Positions 56,469 through 64,000 of a stretch of DNA of 64,000 nucleotides are shown here, in pieces. The stretch covers positions 71,448 through 135,447 of the forward strand of contig DATKNV010000013.1 in assembly GCA_035541215.1 (NCBI GenBank), given 5' to 3'. The DNA comes from DASZHJ01 sp035541215. GTDB taxonomy: Bacteria > Pseudomonadota > Alphaproteobacteria > ATCC43930 > CGMCC-115725. The notes below the pieces were generated by a model. That model was not told the origin of the DNA. It saw only the letters and a list, made by a program, of their open reading frames with translations, and ran no database searches. A program made the position numbers and the translations under genes. Each line of letters opens with the position of its first letter. Position 1 is the stretch's first letter.

Positions 56469-57527
56469 CTAGAGCTGCTTCACATAGGTCCGGTTGACCT
56501 GCGCCACGAGCTTGTGCGAGCCGAGGAACGCGTGCTTCGACATGTCCGGGGAAAACCGGCTCGCCGGCGGGTGCCGCCCGAGCGCCTCGGCCACCGCGCG
56601 GATGTGATGCGGCCCCGCGCCGCAGCAGACGCCGAGATAGCGAATTCCCATCCCGTACGCGGTCTTCGCGAATTCCCCGAGCTCGTAGCGGTTGCAGGCG
56701 AATGAATCGAGCGCCGTCGGGAACGGCCTGTCGCCGGGGATGCAGTCGCAATGCGCGTCGCGCAGCGATTGGAACGAGGGCTGGCTCCGCGTGGTGCGAT
56801 AGGGTACCGGGAGCGCAGCCATCTGGCATTTGACGGCCTTCCGCATGCGTCGCAGCAGCGGCAGCATCGTGCGCGGCCCCCTGATACAATTGAGCCCGAC
56901 GACGTCCGCGCCCGCGGCTTCGAGCCGCTTCGCCGCCTCCGCGACCGGCCAGCCCTCGCGCGTCACGTCCTCCTGGTGCATCGCGAGCGTGATGACCGCG
57001 GGCTTCCCCGCGCGCTTGATCGTCTCGAGCGCGAGCAGCGCTTCCGAGGCGAAGGAGAAGGTCTCGCCGACGATGAAATCGACGCCCGCATCCGTCGCCC
57101 AGCCGACCTGCTCCTCGAACATGCGGCGCACCGCCTTCTGCGACTTGGCGTCCGTGGGGTCGTAGATGTTGGTGTTGCAGATGTCACCCGCGAAGAGCGT
57201 CCCCGTCTCGCGCGCGACCTTCTTCGCGATCTTGAGAGCGGTGCGGTTCATCGGCTCCAAGTCGCGCTCGCGCCCGATAATGCGCAGCTTCTGGCGGTGC
57301 GCATAATAGGTGAAGGCCTCGACCACGTCCGATCCCGCATGCACGAACTCGCGATGGAGCTGCCCCACCATCTCCGGATGCTCGAGCACCACCTCCGGCA
57401 CATAGGCGCCGGCCTGGAGATAGCCGCGGCGCTCGAACTCGAAGAGATAGCCCTCGGCGCAGATCACGGGGCCTTCGGCGAGACGCTCCAGCAGCGGCTT
57501 CGATTTCGCGGGCTTCTTGGCGGGCAT
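56469..57527 (-). CDS. betaine-type homocysteine S-methyltransferase, second copy
   Basis: A 352-residue paralogue of the gene at 38043-39107, co-linear over the full length. The zinc-ligand motifs GLNCIRGP and GVCCGAGPHHIRAV are kept, as are EGYLFEFERRGYLQAGAYVPE and EAFTYYAHRQKL. Here it sits in a minus-strand block directly downstream of soxBDAG, 30 bases from soxG, consistent with glycine betaine demethylation to dimethylglycine ahead of sarcosine oxidation. Differences cluster in the region after GETFS, around the presumed donor site. Confidence 0.88.
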   Translation of the reverse strand: MPAKKPAKSKPLLERLAEGPVICAEGYLFEFERRGYLQAGAYVPEVVLEHPEMVGQLHREFVHAGSDVVEAFTYYAHRQKLRIIGRERDLEPMNRTALKIAKKVARETGTLFAGDICNTNIYDPTDAKSQKAVRRMFEEQVGWATDAGVDFIVGETFSFASEALLALETIKRAGKPAVITLAMHQEDVTREGWPVAEAAKRLEAAGADVVGLNCIRGPRTMLPLLRRMRKAVKCQMAALPVPYRTTRSQPSFQSLRDAHCDCIPGDRPFPTALDSFACNRYELGEFAKTAYGMGIRYLGVCCGAGPHHIRAVAEALGRHPPASRFSPDMSKHAFLGSHKLVAQVNRTYVKQL

Positions 57528-57557
57528 CGGTCGATACCTTTCCGTTCCATTGAGCGA

Positions 57558-58145
57558 TCAGCGTATTTGGCATCCGAATTCGAGCGCGGCATCCACGATC
57601 GTCTCCCAGGCCGAGACCGCAAAGCCGCGGTAGACGAAGAGGTCGAAGCAGGCTTCCGCCCGACAGTGGAGCAGTATCCCGATATGGCCCATCACCGTCT
57701 GCGCCGAGCACCCCTGCGGGAACGCCGCGCGATCGAGATCGAGGGTGCAGAGCTTCGAGAGCAGCGTCCTCACCGCCCTGCCCTCGATCCGGATCGCGGT
57801 GCGCGCGTGGCTGAGATCGGTGACGGCGGCGATCTCGGGCGTACAGTGGCGCGCGAGGAGCTCACCGAGGTCCCGCTTTTCCCGCTCGACCACCAGCCAG
57901 CGCGCGGGGCCGGTCCAGAGCACGGCAGTCTCGCCGTCGACGGCGGTGGAGTTTTGCTGCCGCGGTGCGGCGATACCGATGGCAGCGCCGAGCGCCGCCG
58001 CGGCTTTCTCCTCGTCGAAGGCCGCGACCTGGACCGCGGAGAGCGGCGCGATCTCGCCGATTTCGATGCCGGGCCCCCCGGCGGGGCTCGCGCCGTGGAG
58101 GCCGGGCCTGCGGCACTCGACGAGGGGCGAGCGGCGCTCAGGCAC
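57558..58145 (-). CDS. soxG: sarcosine oxidase gamma subunit
   Basis: A 195-residue gamma subunit of heterotetrameric sarcosine oxidase. The GTG start at 58145 (VPERRSPLVE) overlaps the soxA stop by eight bases. Segments VLWTGPARWLVVE, VTDLSHARTAIRIEGRAVRTLLSKLCTLDLDRAAFP and SAQTVMGHIGILLHC are typical of SoxG. It is last in the soxBDAG order. Confidence 0.92.
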   Translation of the reverse strand: MPERRSPLVECRRPGLHGASPAGGPGIEIGEIAPLSAVQVAAFDEEKAAAALGAAIGIAAPRQQNSTAVDGETAVLWTGPARWLVVEREKRDLGELLARHCTPEIAAVTDLSHARTAIRIEGRAVRTLLSKLCTLDLDRAAFPQGCSAQTVMGHIGILLHCRAEACFDLFVYRGFAVSAWETIVDAALEFGCQIR

Positions 58146-61122
58146 GGAGGCGCGCTCCTTCGGGATCGACGAAGACGGGATCGGCGACACGGACGGCAAC
58201 GGCGCTGCCGTCGAGCGGGAAAAGCGCGTGCAGCGTCTCGCTCTTGCGCTGGAGCCCGCCCCGCAGCAGGGCGAGCGCGATGGGATGGCCGAGCTCCGGG
58301 CTGAACGCCGTCGAGGTGACGTGGCCGAGACCCTTTGCGGCCGTCGCCGGCGCGGTTTCCAAGGCGATCTGCGAACCCGCGCGGATGCGCGTCTTGCCGT
58401 CGACGGGAACCAGGCCAACGAGGCGCAGCCGCTTGGGATCGATCAAACCCGGCCGCCCCATGAGATGCTTGCCGATGAAATCCGGCTTCCTGGCTGAGAC
58501 CAGGCGGCCGAGACCGAGGTCCTCGGCGGTGGTGCGTCCGTCGATCTCGGGTCCCGCCACATGGCCCTTCTCGATCCGCAGCACGCCCATGGCCTCGGTG
58601 CCGTAGGGCGCGATGCCGTCGCTGCTTCCCACCGCCAGCAGCGCTTCCCACACCGCCCTCCCGTAATCCGCGGGCGCGTTGATCTCGTAGGCGAGCTCGC
58701 CCGAGAAGCTGATGCGGAAGGCGCGGACGGGCGCGCCCGCGATGCGTCCGAAGCCCACGCCCATGAAGGGCAGAGCCTTGTCTGAGACGTCGACCCCCTC
58801 GATCGCGCGCGCCAGCACCGTGCGGCTCCGCGGCCCCGCCAGCGCCATCGCCGCCCATTGCTCGGTCTCCGAGGTCACCTGCACGCGGAGCTCCGGCCAC
58901 ACGACCTGGAGAAGGTGCTCGAGGTGCAGCAGCACCGCCGCGGCGTTGGCGGTGGTGGTCGTCATGAAATAGCGGCACTCGCCGATCCGGCTCGTGGTGC
59001 CGTCGTCGAAGACGATGCCGTCCTCCCGCAGCATGATGCCGTAGCGCGCCTTGCCGACGGCGAGGCTCGCCCAGTTGTTGGCGTAGACGCGCTGCAGGAA
59101 CTCCGTCGCATCCGGCCCCTGCACGTCGATCTTGCCAAGGGTGGAGACGTCGACGAGGCCGACGGTCTTGCGGACATGCGTGGCCTCGCGCTCGACGGCC
59201 TGCGCGGGGGTCTCGCCGGGGCGCGGATAGCAGCGGGGCCGCATCCAAAGCCCCGTCTCGATCATGACGGCGCCGTGCTCCTCGTGCCATTCGTGCATCG
59301 CCGTCCGCCGGATCGGCATGAAGTGGAGTCCGGTCTCGCGGCCCACGAGCGCGCCTATCGTGACGGGCGTGTAGGGCGGGCGGAAGGTCGTGGTGCCAAC
59401 GCTGGGAATCGCCTCGCGCCGGTGGCCCGCCAGCAGCGCGAGCCCGTTCACGTTCGCGGTCTTGCCCTGATCGGTGCCCATGCCCAGCGTCGTGTAGCGT
59501 TTGAGGTGCTCGACGGAGACGTAGCCTTCGCGCGCGGCGAGTCCGACATCGGCAGCCGTCACGTCGTCCTGAATGTCGACGAAGCGCTTCTTGCCTCGGC
59601 CCGGCACTGCCCAAAGCGCTTGCGGTGGCCGCTCCGGTTCCTCCTCGACGGCGGGAATCCCAGCCTTTGCGGCTTTGGCGCCTCGCAAGGCGCCGAGGGC
59701 GTCGGTGCCCGCGCGCGCGCCGTCCCAGAGGCATTCCGCCAGCGAAAAGAGGCCGCGGGCGGCGCCGATACATTCGACATCCGCACGGCCTCGCAGGGGA
59801 ACGAAGCAGAGGCGACGCTCGTCCCATTCGAGCTTGCCGCCCGCATGACAATGGAGGTGCGCGGTCGGATTGAGGCCGCCGGAGACCGCGAGAGAATCGC
59901 AGACGATGCTACGTTTGGCTTCCGTCCGTCCCAATGGTGCCGCGTCCACGGACATCACGCCGAAGCGTCCGTGCGCGGCCCTGACCACATGCCCCGCGAG
60001 AACCTCGATGCCGCGCGCTCGGACCCGTTCCGCAATCGGCGAGGCCGCCGCATCGCGGCTGTCGACCACTGCGGCCACGACGACGCCCGCGGCCGCGAGA
60101 TCGAGGGCGGTGCGGTAGCCGGCGTCGTTGTTGGCGAAGACCACCGTCCGCGAGCCCGGCAGGACGCCATACTGATTTGCATAGGCGCGCATCGCCGATG
60201 CCAGCATGACGCCGGGGCGATCGTTGCCGGCGAAGACGAGCGGCCGCTCAATGGCACCGGTCGCGAGCAGCGTGCGCCGCGCGCGGACGGTCCAGCGCCG
60301 CTGCCGCGGTAGGAAAGGCGGCGGCTCCGGTAGATGATCCGCGATGCGCTCGACGAGCGTCGCGGTGCCGTGATCGAAGAGGCCGGCGGCCGTGGTGCGC
60401 GGCAGGATCGCAACCGTCGGCATCGCAGCGAGCTCCGCGAGGGTGCTGCGCGTCCACTCCGCGCCGCTCTCGCCTCCGACGGCGTGGGTCTCGCGCAGCA
60501 GGCTGCCGCCGAGCCCGGCACGCTCGTCGCAGAGAATGACCCTGAGCCCCGCGCGCCCCGCGGCGAGCGCCGCCATGAGCCCGGCGGGGCCGCCGCCGAC
60601 CACGAGCACGTCGCAGTGCGCGTGCCGGTGCTCGTAGCGGTCGGGATCGCGCCCTTCCGGCGCCGTCCCGAGCCCCGCGGCGCGGCGGATCCAGCGCTCA
60701 TAGGCCATCCAGGCCTTGGGCGGCCACATGAAGGTCTTGTAGTAGAAGCCCGCAGGGATGAGCGCAGAGAGCCGGTCGTTGATCCCCATGAGGTCGAGGC
60801 GCAGCGAGGGCCAGCGGTTCTGACTCACGGCCTCGAGCCCGTCATAGAGCTCGATCATGGTCGCGCGCGTATTCGGCTCGTGCCGCGCGCCGCGCCGCAA
60901 GGCCACCAGCGCGTTCGGCTCCTCGGGTCCCGCGGTGTAGACGCCGCGGGGACGATGGTACTTGAAGCTGCGGCCGACCACGCGGACGCCGCTCGCGAGC
61001 AGCGCCGAGGCCAGTGTGTCACCGGCGTATCCGCTGAAGCGCCGGCCATCGAAGCTGAAGGAAAGCGAGCGGCTGCGGTCGATCCCCGCTCCTCCCTCGG
61101 CGCGTCTGCGGGAGCCCGTCAT
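58138..61122 (-). CDS. soxA: sarcosine oxidase alpha subunit
   Basis: A 994-residue subunit with an N-terminal ferredoxin-like fold (SFSFDGRRFSGYAGDTLASALLASG), an NAD/FAD domain (CDVLVVGGGPAGLMAALAAGRAG), and a C-terminal GcvT-like folate domain (HVRKTVGLVDVSTLGKIDVQGPDATEFL). It transfers the sarcosine methyl to tetrahydrofolate, forming 5,10-methylene-THF. I chose the ATG 61122 that overlaps soxD by ATGA. Confidence 0.95.
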   Translation of the reverse strand: MTGSRRRAEGGAGIDRSRSLSFSFDGRRFSGYAGDTLASALLASGVRVVGRSFKYHRPRGVYTAGPEEPNALVALRRGARHEPNTRATMIELYDGLEAVSQNRWPSLRLDLMGINDRLSALIPAGFYYKTFMWPPKAWMAYERWIRRAAGLGTAPEGRDPDRYEHRHAHCDVLVVGGGPAGLMAALAAGRAGLRVILCDERAGLGGSLLRETHAVGGESGAEWTRSTLAELAAMPTVAILPRTTAAGLFDHGTATLVERIADHLPEPPPFLPRQRRWTVRARRTLLATGAIERPLVFAGNDRPGVMLASAMRAYANQYGVLPGSRTVVFANNDAGYRTALDLAAAGVVVAAVVDSRDAAASPIAERVRARGIEVLAGHVVRAAHGRFGVMSVDAAPLGRTEAKRSIVCDSLAVSGGLNPTAHLHCHAGGKLEWDERRLCFVPLRGRADVECIGAARGLFSLAECLWDGARAGTDALGALRGAKAAKAGIPAVEEEPERPPQALWAVPGRGKKRFVDIQDDVTAADVGLAAREGYVSVEHLKRYTTLGMGTDQGKTANVNGLALLAGHRREAIPSVGTTTFRPPYTPVTIGALVGRETGLHFMPIRRTAMHEWHEEHGAVMIETGLWMRPRCYPRPGETPAQAVEREATHVRKTVGLVDVSTLGKIDVQGPDATEFLQRVYANNWASLAVGKARYGIMLREDGIVFDDGTTSRIGECRYFMTTTTANAAAVLLHLEHLLQVVWPELRVQVTSETEQWAAMALAGPRSRTVLARAIEGVDVSDKALPFMGVGFGRIAGAPVRAFRISFSGELAYEINAPADYGRAVWEALLAVGSSDGIAPYGTEAMGVLRIEKGHVAGPEIDGRTTAEDLGLGRLVSARKPDFIGKHLMGRPGLIDPKRLRLVGLVPVDGKTRIRAGSQIALETAPATAAKGLGHVTSTAFSPELGHPIALALLRGGLQRKSETLHALFPLDGSAVAVRVADPVFVDPEGARLRA

Positions 61123-61382
61123 GTGCCGGCCTTGTCGACGGGCGCGGTCGCGCTGATGGCGTGAGTGAGGGTATCGCGCGTCACCACCAGGAACCGCCGG
61201 CAGCCGCCGGTGTGATGCCAGAGCTCGCGATGGGGGCCGCGGGGATTGTCGCGGAGATAGACATACTCGAAGAACGCCTGCTGCCCCGCCGCCGGCTGCG
61301 GCCGTCGCGGCTTCGCGTCGCCGGCGTATGTGAACTCCACCTGCTCGCGCGGGCCGCACCAGGGGCACTCGATCAGCAGCAT
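61119..61382 (-). CDS. soxD: sarcosine oxidase delta subunit
   Basis: An 87-residue zinc-binding subunit. The zinc site is CPWCG near the N-terminus plus the His and Cys of LWHHTGGCRRF. EFTYAGDAKPRRP and FFEYVYLRDNPRGPH are family hallmarks. A GAGGAG site precedes the ATG; the gene lies 12 bases after soxB and overlaps soxA. Confidence 0.94.
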   Translation of the reverse strand: MLLIECPWCGPREQVEFTYAGDAKPRRPQPAAGQQAFFEYVYLRDNPRGPHRELWHHTGGCRRFLVVTRDTLTHAISATAPVDKAGT

Positions 61383-61394
61383 CGCGGAAGCTCC

Positions 61395-62651
61395 TCAATG
61401 CGCATTGGGAGTGGGCCCCGCGCCCTTCTCGTCGAGCACATAGCCGCGCTCGAAGCGCTCGAGGGCGAAGGCCTCGTTGAGCGCGTGCGGCCGGTCCTGC
61501 GCGATGGTGTGGGCGAAGACCCAGCCCGAGCCCGGGCTCGCCTTGAAGCCTCCGTAGCACCAGCCGCCGTTGATGTAGAAGCCCTCGATCGGCGTCTTCG
61601 CGATGATGGGGCTGCCGTCCATGGTCATGTCGTTGACCCCGCCCCAGAGCCGCATCATGCGGAGCCGGCTGAAGGACGGAAAGAGCGAGAGCCCGCAAGC
61701 GAGCGTGTGCTCCACCATTGGCATGTTTCCGCGCTGGGCGTAGCTGTTGTACATGTCGAGATCGCCGCCCATGACGAGCTCGCCCTTGTCGGATTGGCTC
61801 ACGTAGAAATGCCCCGCGCCGAAGGTGACGACGGTGTGGAGGAAGGGCTTCAGCGGCTCCGAGACGAAGGCCTGCAGCACGTGGCTTTCGATGGGCAAGC
61901 GCAGCCCCGCCATCGCCGCCACGTGGCTCGTATGCCCGGCGACGGCGATCCCGACCTTATCGGCGGCGATGTCGCCGCGGCTGGTCTCGACGCCGCGCAC
62001 TCGCCCGCCCTCGACGCGGATTCCCGTCACCTCGCAATTCTGGATGATGTCGACGCCGCGCCGGTCGGCCGCGCGCGCAAGGCCCCAGGCGAGCGCATCG
62101 TGCCGTGCCGTGCCGCCGCGTCGCTGCAGCAGCCCACCGTAGATCGGAAACCGCGCCTCCCGCGAGAAATCGAGGAGCGGCACCATGCGCTGGACGTCCT
62201 CGCGCCCCAGCAATTCCGCGTCGATGCCATTGAGGCGCATTGCGTTGCCGCGGCGCGCATAGCCGTCCATCTGCGCGTCCGAATGCCCGAGATTGAGGAC
62301 GCCGCGCTGGCTCGCCATCACGTTGTAATTGAGATCGCGACTGAGGCCCTCCCAGAGCTTGAGCGAGAAGTCGTAGAGACGCGCGTTTGCGTCGAGCAGA
62401 TAGTTGGATCGGATGATTGTGGTATTGCGTCCGGTATTGCCGCCGCCGAGCCAGCCCTTCTCGAGCACCGCGACGTCTGTGATGCCGTGCTCCTTCGCGA
62501 GGTAATAGGCGGTGGCGAGCCCATGGCCGCCGGCGCCGACGATCACGACTTGATAGCGCGGCCTCGGCTCGGGATCGCGCCAGGCGCGCGGCCAGTTCCG
62601 ATGTCCTGCGAGTGCGTTCTTGGCTATAGCAAGGAAGGAATAAGACGCCAT
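61395..62651 (-). CDS. soxB: sarcosine oxidase beta subunit
   Basis: A 418-residue flavoprotein with the FAD dinucleotide fold YQVVIVGAGGHGLATAYYLAKEHG and the covalent-FMN/substrate region GGGNTGRNTTIIRSNY. It oxidises sarcosine to glycine, with formaldehyde or methylene-THF and H2O2 as co-products. It heads the soxBDAG operon. The ATG at 62651 has only a weak ribosome binding site; the ATCGATTTC motif just upstream is repeated at 62740. Confidence 0.95.
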   Translation of the reverse strand: MASYSFLAIAKNALAGHRNWPRAWRDPEPRPRYQVVIVGAGGHGLATAYYLAKEHGITDVAVLEKGWLGGGNTGRNTTIIRSNYLLDANARLYDFSLKLWEGLSRDLNYNVMASQRGVLNLGHSDAQMDGYARRGNAMRLNGIDAELLGREDVQRMVPLLDFSREARFPIYGGLLQRRGGTARHDALAWGLARAADRRGVDIIQNCEVTGIRVEGGRVRGVETSRGDIAADKVGIAVAGHTSHVAAMAGLRLPIESHVLQAFVSEPLKPFLHTVVTFGAGHFYVSQSDKGELVMGGDLDMYNSYAQRGNMPMVEHTLACGLSLFPSFSRLRMMRLWGGVNDMTMDGSPIIAKTPIEGFYINGGWCYGGFKASPGSGWVFAHTIAQDRPHALNEAFALERFERGYVLDEKGAGPTPNAH

Positions 62652-63047
62652 CGATTTCGGCGGTTAACGGCCCCACTGCGAGCGCCGCCCGACGCGGAGC
62701 CCCCCGACCCATGCTAGACGGACTGGCGCCCCGCGCGAAATCGATTTCCGCAGGGTCGAGGTGGGAGGGGCGATGGCATCCCCCTACCTACCCAAATTGT
62801 GGAGCCCCCGCTGCTTGCCATCCCGGCAAATTCTTCCCTCGGCCGGAAAATCTCGCCCCAGCGCTCCCGGACGGTGCGACCTCGCATACCGCAAGACGTT
62901 GAAATACCGGGTCCCGAATTTCCGAGCGGCGGCACCGGGCTTGCATCGGAGCGGTGCTACCCGGTCCCCCGTGCGCTGCGTGGGGCCGGCTCGCATCCTG
63001 AAACGGAGACTTACGATGGATGTCAGCAGTCAAGGCGAGCGATAGAG
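62652..63047. other. intergenic region between soxB and motA
   Basis: No convincing gene is seen in these 396 bases; short frames here lack ribosome sites and homology. A perfect 12-base palindrome GAAATCGATTTC lies at 62737-62748, and its half ATCGATTTC recurs at 62650-62658 by the soxB start, so a regulator site is possible. A sigma-54-like motif lies at 62931-62945 facing motA. Confidence 0.5.
62931..62945 (+). promoter_or_regulatory. candidate sigma-54 promoter for motA
   Basis: GGCAC (62931-62935) and TTGCA (62941-62945) place the invariant GG and GC exactly ten bases apart, as in the -24/-12 consensus GGCAC-N5-TTGCA. The implied start near 62956 leaves a leader of about 90 bases. Flagellar genes are often sigma-54-dependent, but one motif match is weak proof. 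Confidence 0.4.
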
Positions 63048-63926
63048 ATGCGGAAATATTGCGAGCGGCTCCTCAGCTTCTATGCCCGAAACCCCGTGGT
63101 GGGACTGGGCATCGCCTTCGTCTTCGTGCTCGGCGCGGTCGTCTTGAGCACACGCAGCCTCCTCGCCTTCTTCAGCATCGAGGGACTGCTGATCGTCGTG
63201 GGCGGCGTCATCGCGGTCGCATTCCTCAGCTACGAGATCGACGATGTCCGCAAGGCCCTCTCGGTCGTCGCCTCCCTCTTCGAGGAGCGACCGCGGACGC
63301 GGCAGGACAATCTGCATCAGGACATGATGGAGATCATCGGCTGGGCCTACATGGTCAAGGAGAAAGGCTTGCGCCGGCTCGAATCCAGCCTCGCGCGGCG
63401 GGGGATCGACGATCCCTTCACGAAATACGGCCTCAACATGGTCATCAGCGGCTACGCCCCCGAGGACGTGCGAGCGATGATGGAGACCGCGGCCGACGCC
63501 TGCCACGAGCGCGAGAGCATGCCCGTGGACGTGCTGCAGACCATGACCAGCCACGCGCCCGCCTTCGGCATGATCGGCACGCTCGTGGGCATGGTCGCCA
63601 TGCTCTGCAGCCTCGGCGACGACGTCGCGAGCATCGGCTCCAACCTTTCGGTGGCCTTCCTATCGACGCTCTACGGCGTCGTCTCCGCCCGCATGGTCTA
63701 TATGCCGGCCGCCGCGAAGCTCCGGCAGATTGTCGCCAAGCATCGATTCCGTAACCAGCTCATCACCGAAGGCATGGTGATGCTCGTGGAGAACCGGACG
63801 CCGACCTACATCAGGGACCGCCTCAACAGCTTCCTCCGGCCCGAGCGTCACGACTACTTCGACACCTTCAACTCCGATCCCGAAGTGATCGTTCCCCAAC
63901 CGCGCCTCAAGGTCGTCGGCGCATGA
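63048..63926 (+). CDS. motA: flagellar motor stator protein MotA-like
   Basis: A 292-residue inner-membrane stator subunit of the MotA/PomA/ExbB family. The first helices are VVGLGIAFVFVLGAVVLSTRSLLAF and EGLLIVVGGVIAVAFL; the second pair contains SHAPAFGMIGTLVGMVAMLCSLGDDVASIGSNLSVAFLSTLYGVVSARMVYMPAAAKL, with the conserved Pro/Gly-rich proton-channel helix. The start is ATG 63048; no in-frame ATG lies upstream. It overlaps motB by ATGA. Confidence 0.88.
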   Translation: MRKYCERLLSFYARNPVVGLGIAFVFVLGAVVLSTRSLLAFFSIEGLLIVVGGVIAVAFLSYEIDDVRKALSVVASLFEERPRTRQDNLHQDMMEIIGWAYMVKEKGLRRLESSLARRGIDDPFTKYGLNMVISGYAPEDVRAMMETAADACHERESMPVDVLQTMTSHAPAFGMIGTLVGMVAMLCSLGDDVASIGSNLSVAFLSTLYGVVSARMVYMPAAAKLRQIVAKHRFRNQLITEGMVMLVENRTPTYIRDRLNSFLRPERHDYFDTFNSDPEVIVPQPRLKVVGA

Positions 63927-64000
63927 GGCGATACTCGCCGGCAGCGCGGCCCAGCGCCGATCACGGCGACGATTGGCTCATCACCTACGCCGACATGATC
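63923..64000 (+). CDS. motB: flagellar motor stator protein MotB-like, cut by window end
   Basis: Only the first 26 codons lie in the window. They end HGDDWLITYADMI, the typical start of the single MotB membrane helix (WLITYADMITLL); the proton-carrying Asp would be expected near this helix. The ATG overlaps the motA stop codon. Confidence 0.85.
   Translation, partial: MRRYSPAARPSADHGDDWLITYADMI

Overview
The window is GC-rich with dense, mostly ATGA/GTGA-overlapping genes. Gene content (soxBDAG sarcosine oxidase, betaine-type homocysteine methyltransferases, Tat-dependent binding proteins, tandem MdtBC-type RND pumps, an FNR/FixK-type box) suggests a metabolically versatile Gram-negative alphaproteobacterium that respires formate and degrades methylated amines. 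Species cannot be named from the sequence.

Layout. 0-3.7 kb: a membrane-anchored hypothetical gene, a DUF3175 gene, an orphan second GroEL preceded by an FNR/FixK-like box, and a CnbZ/RidA-like protein. 3.85-12.9 kb: a complete RND efflux operon (membrane fusion protein, two RND pumps, outer-membrane lipoprotein). 12.95-27.54 kb (minus strand): one long apparent operon carrying formate dehydrogenase-N (fdnG with an in-frame UGA/Sec codon and a textbook SECIS hairpin, fdnH, fdnI), fdhE, selA, a Sel1-repeat gene, selB, selC (tRNA-Sec), two unknown small genes, a lipoate-ligase-like gene, a DsrE-like gene, a GcvH-like gene and a flavoprotein-SelD fusion. This single block holds the whole selenocysteine toolkit plus an unexplained lipoyl-carrier module. 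27.7-35.5 kb: a divergent unknown gene, then a sugar ABC transporter with a GH31 alpha-glycosidase. 35.5-36.4 kb: a decayed GrrA/GrrM-type cyclophane (triceptide) RiPP locus, with a Trp/Asn-rich core and a nonsense-mutated, truncated radical SAM maturase fused to an I78-inhibitor-like fragment. 36.5-41.5 kb: a zinc alcohol dehydrogenase, an ABM-like protein, a betaine-homocysteine methyltransferase-like gene with a DddP-like M24 enzyme, and an enolase-superfamily gene. 41.6-48.0 kb: a Tat-exported peptide-type binding protein plus a 2-oxoglutarate oxygenase, convergent with the ATPase/permease genes of a Dpp-type transporter. 48.2-52.5 kb: dimethylglycine dehydrogenase-like, ornithine cyclodeaminase-like and cytosolic PhnD-like genes. 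52.4-62.65 kb (minus): an ammonia-lyase homologue lacking the MIO tripeptide, an amino-acid ABC transporter without its ATPase, a second homocysteine methyltransferase and soxGADB. 63.0-64 kb: motA and the first codons of motB.

How the genes fit together (inference): methyl donors such as glycine betaine (or DMSP) would be demethylated by the homocysteine methyltransferases. Dimethylglycine and sarcosine would then be oxidised by the DMGDH-like flavoprotein and SoxBDAG, feeding C1 units to folate and formaldehyde, then to formate. The selenium-dependent periplasmic formate dehydrogenase would take formate electrons to quinone.
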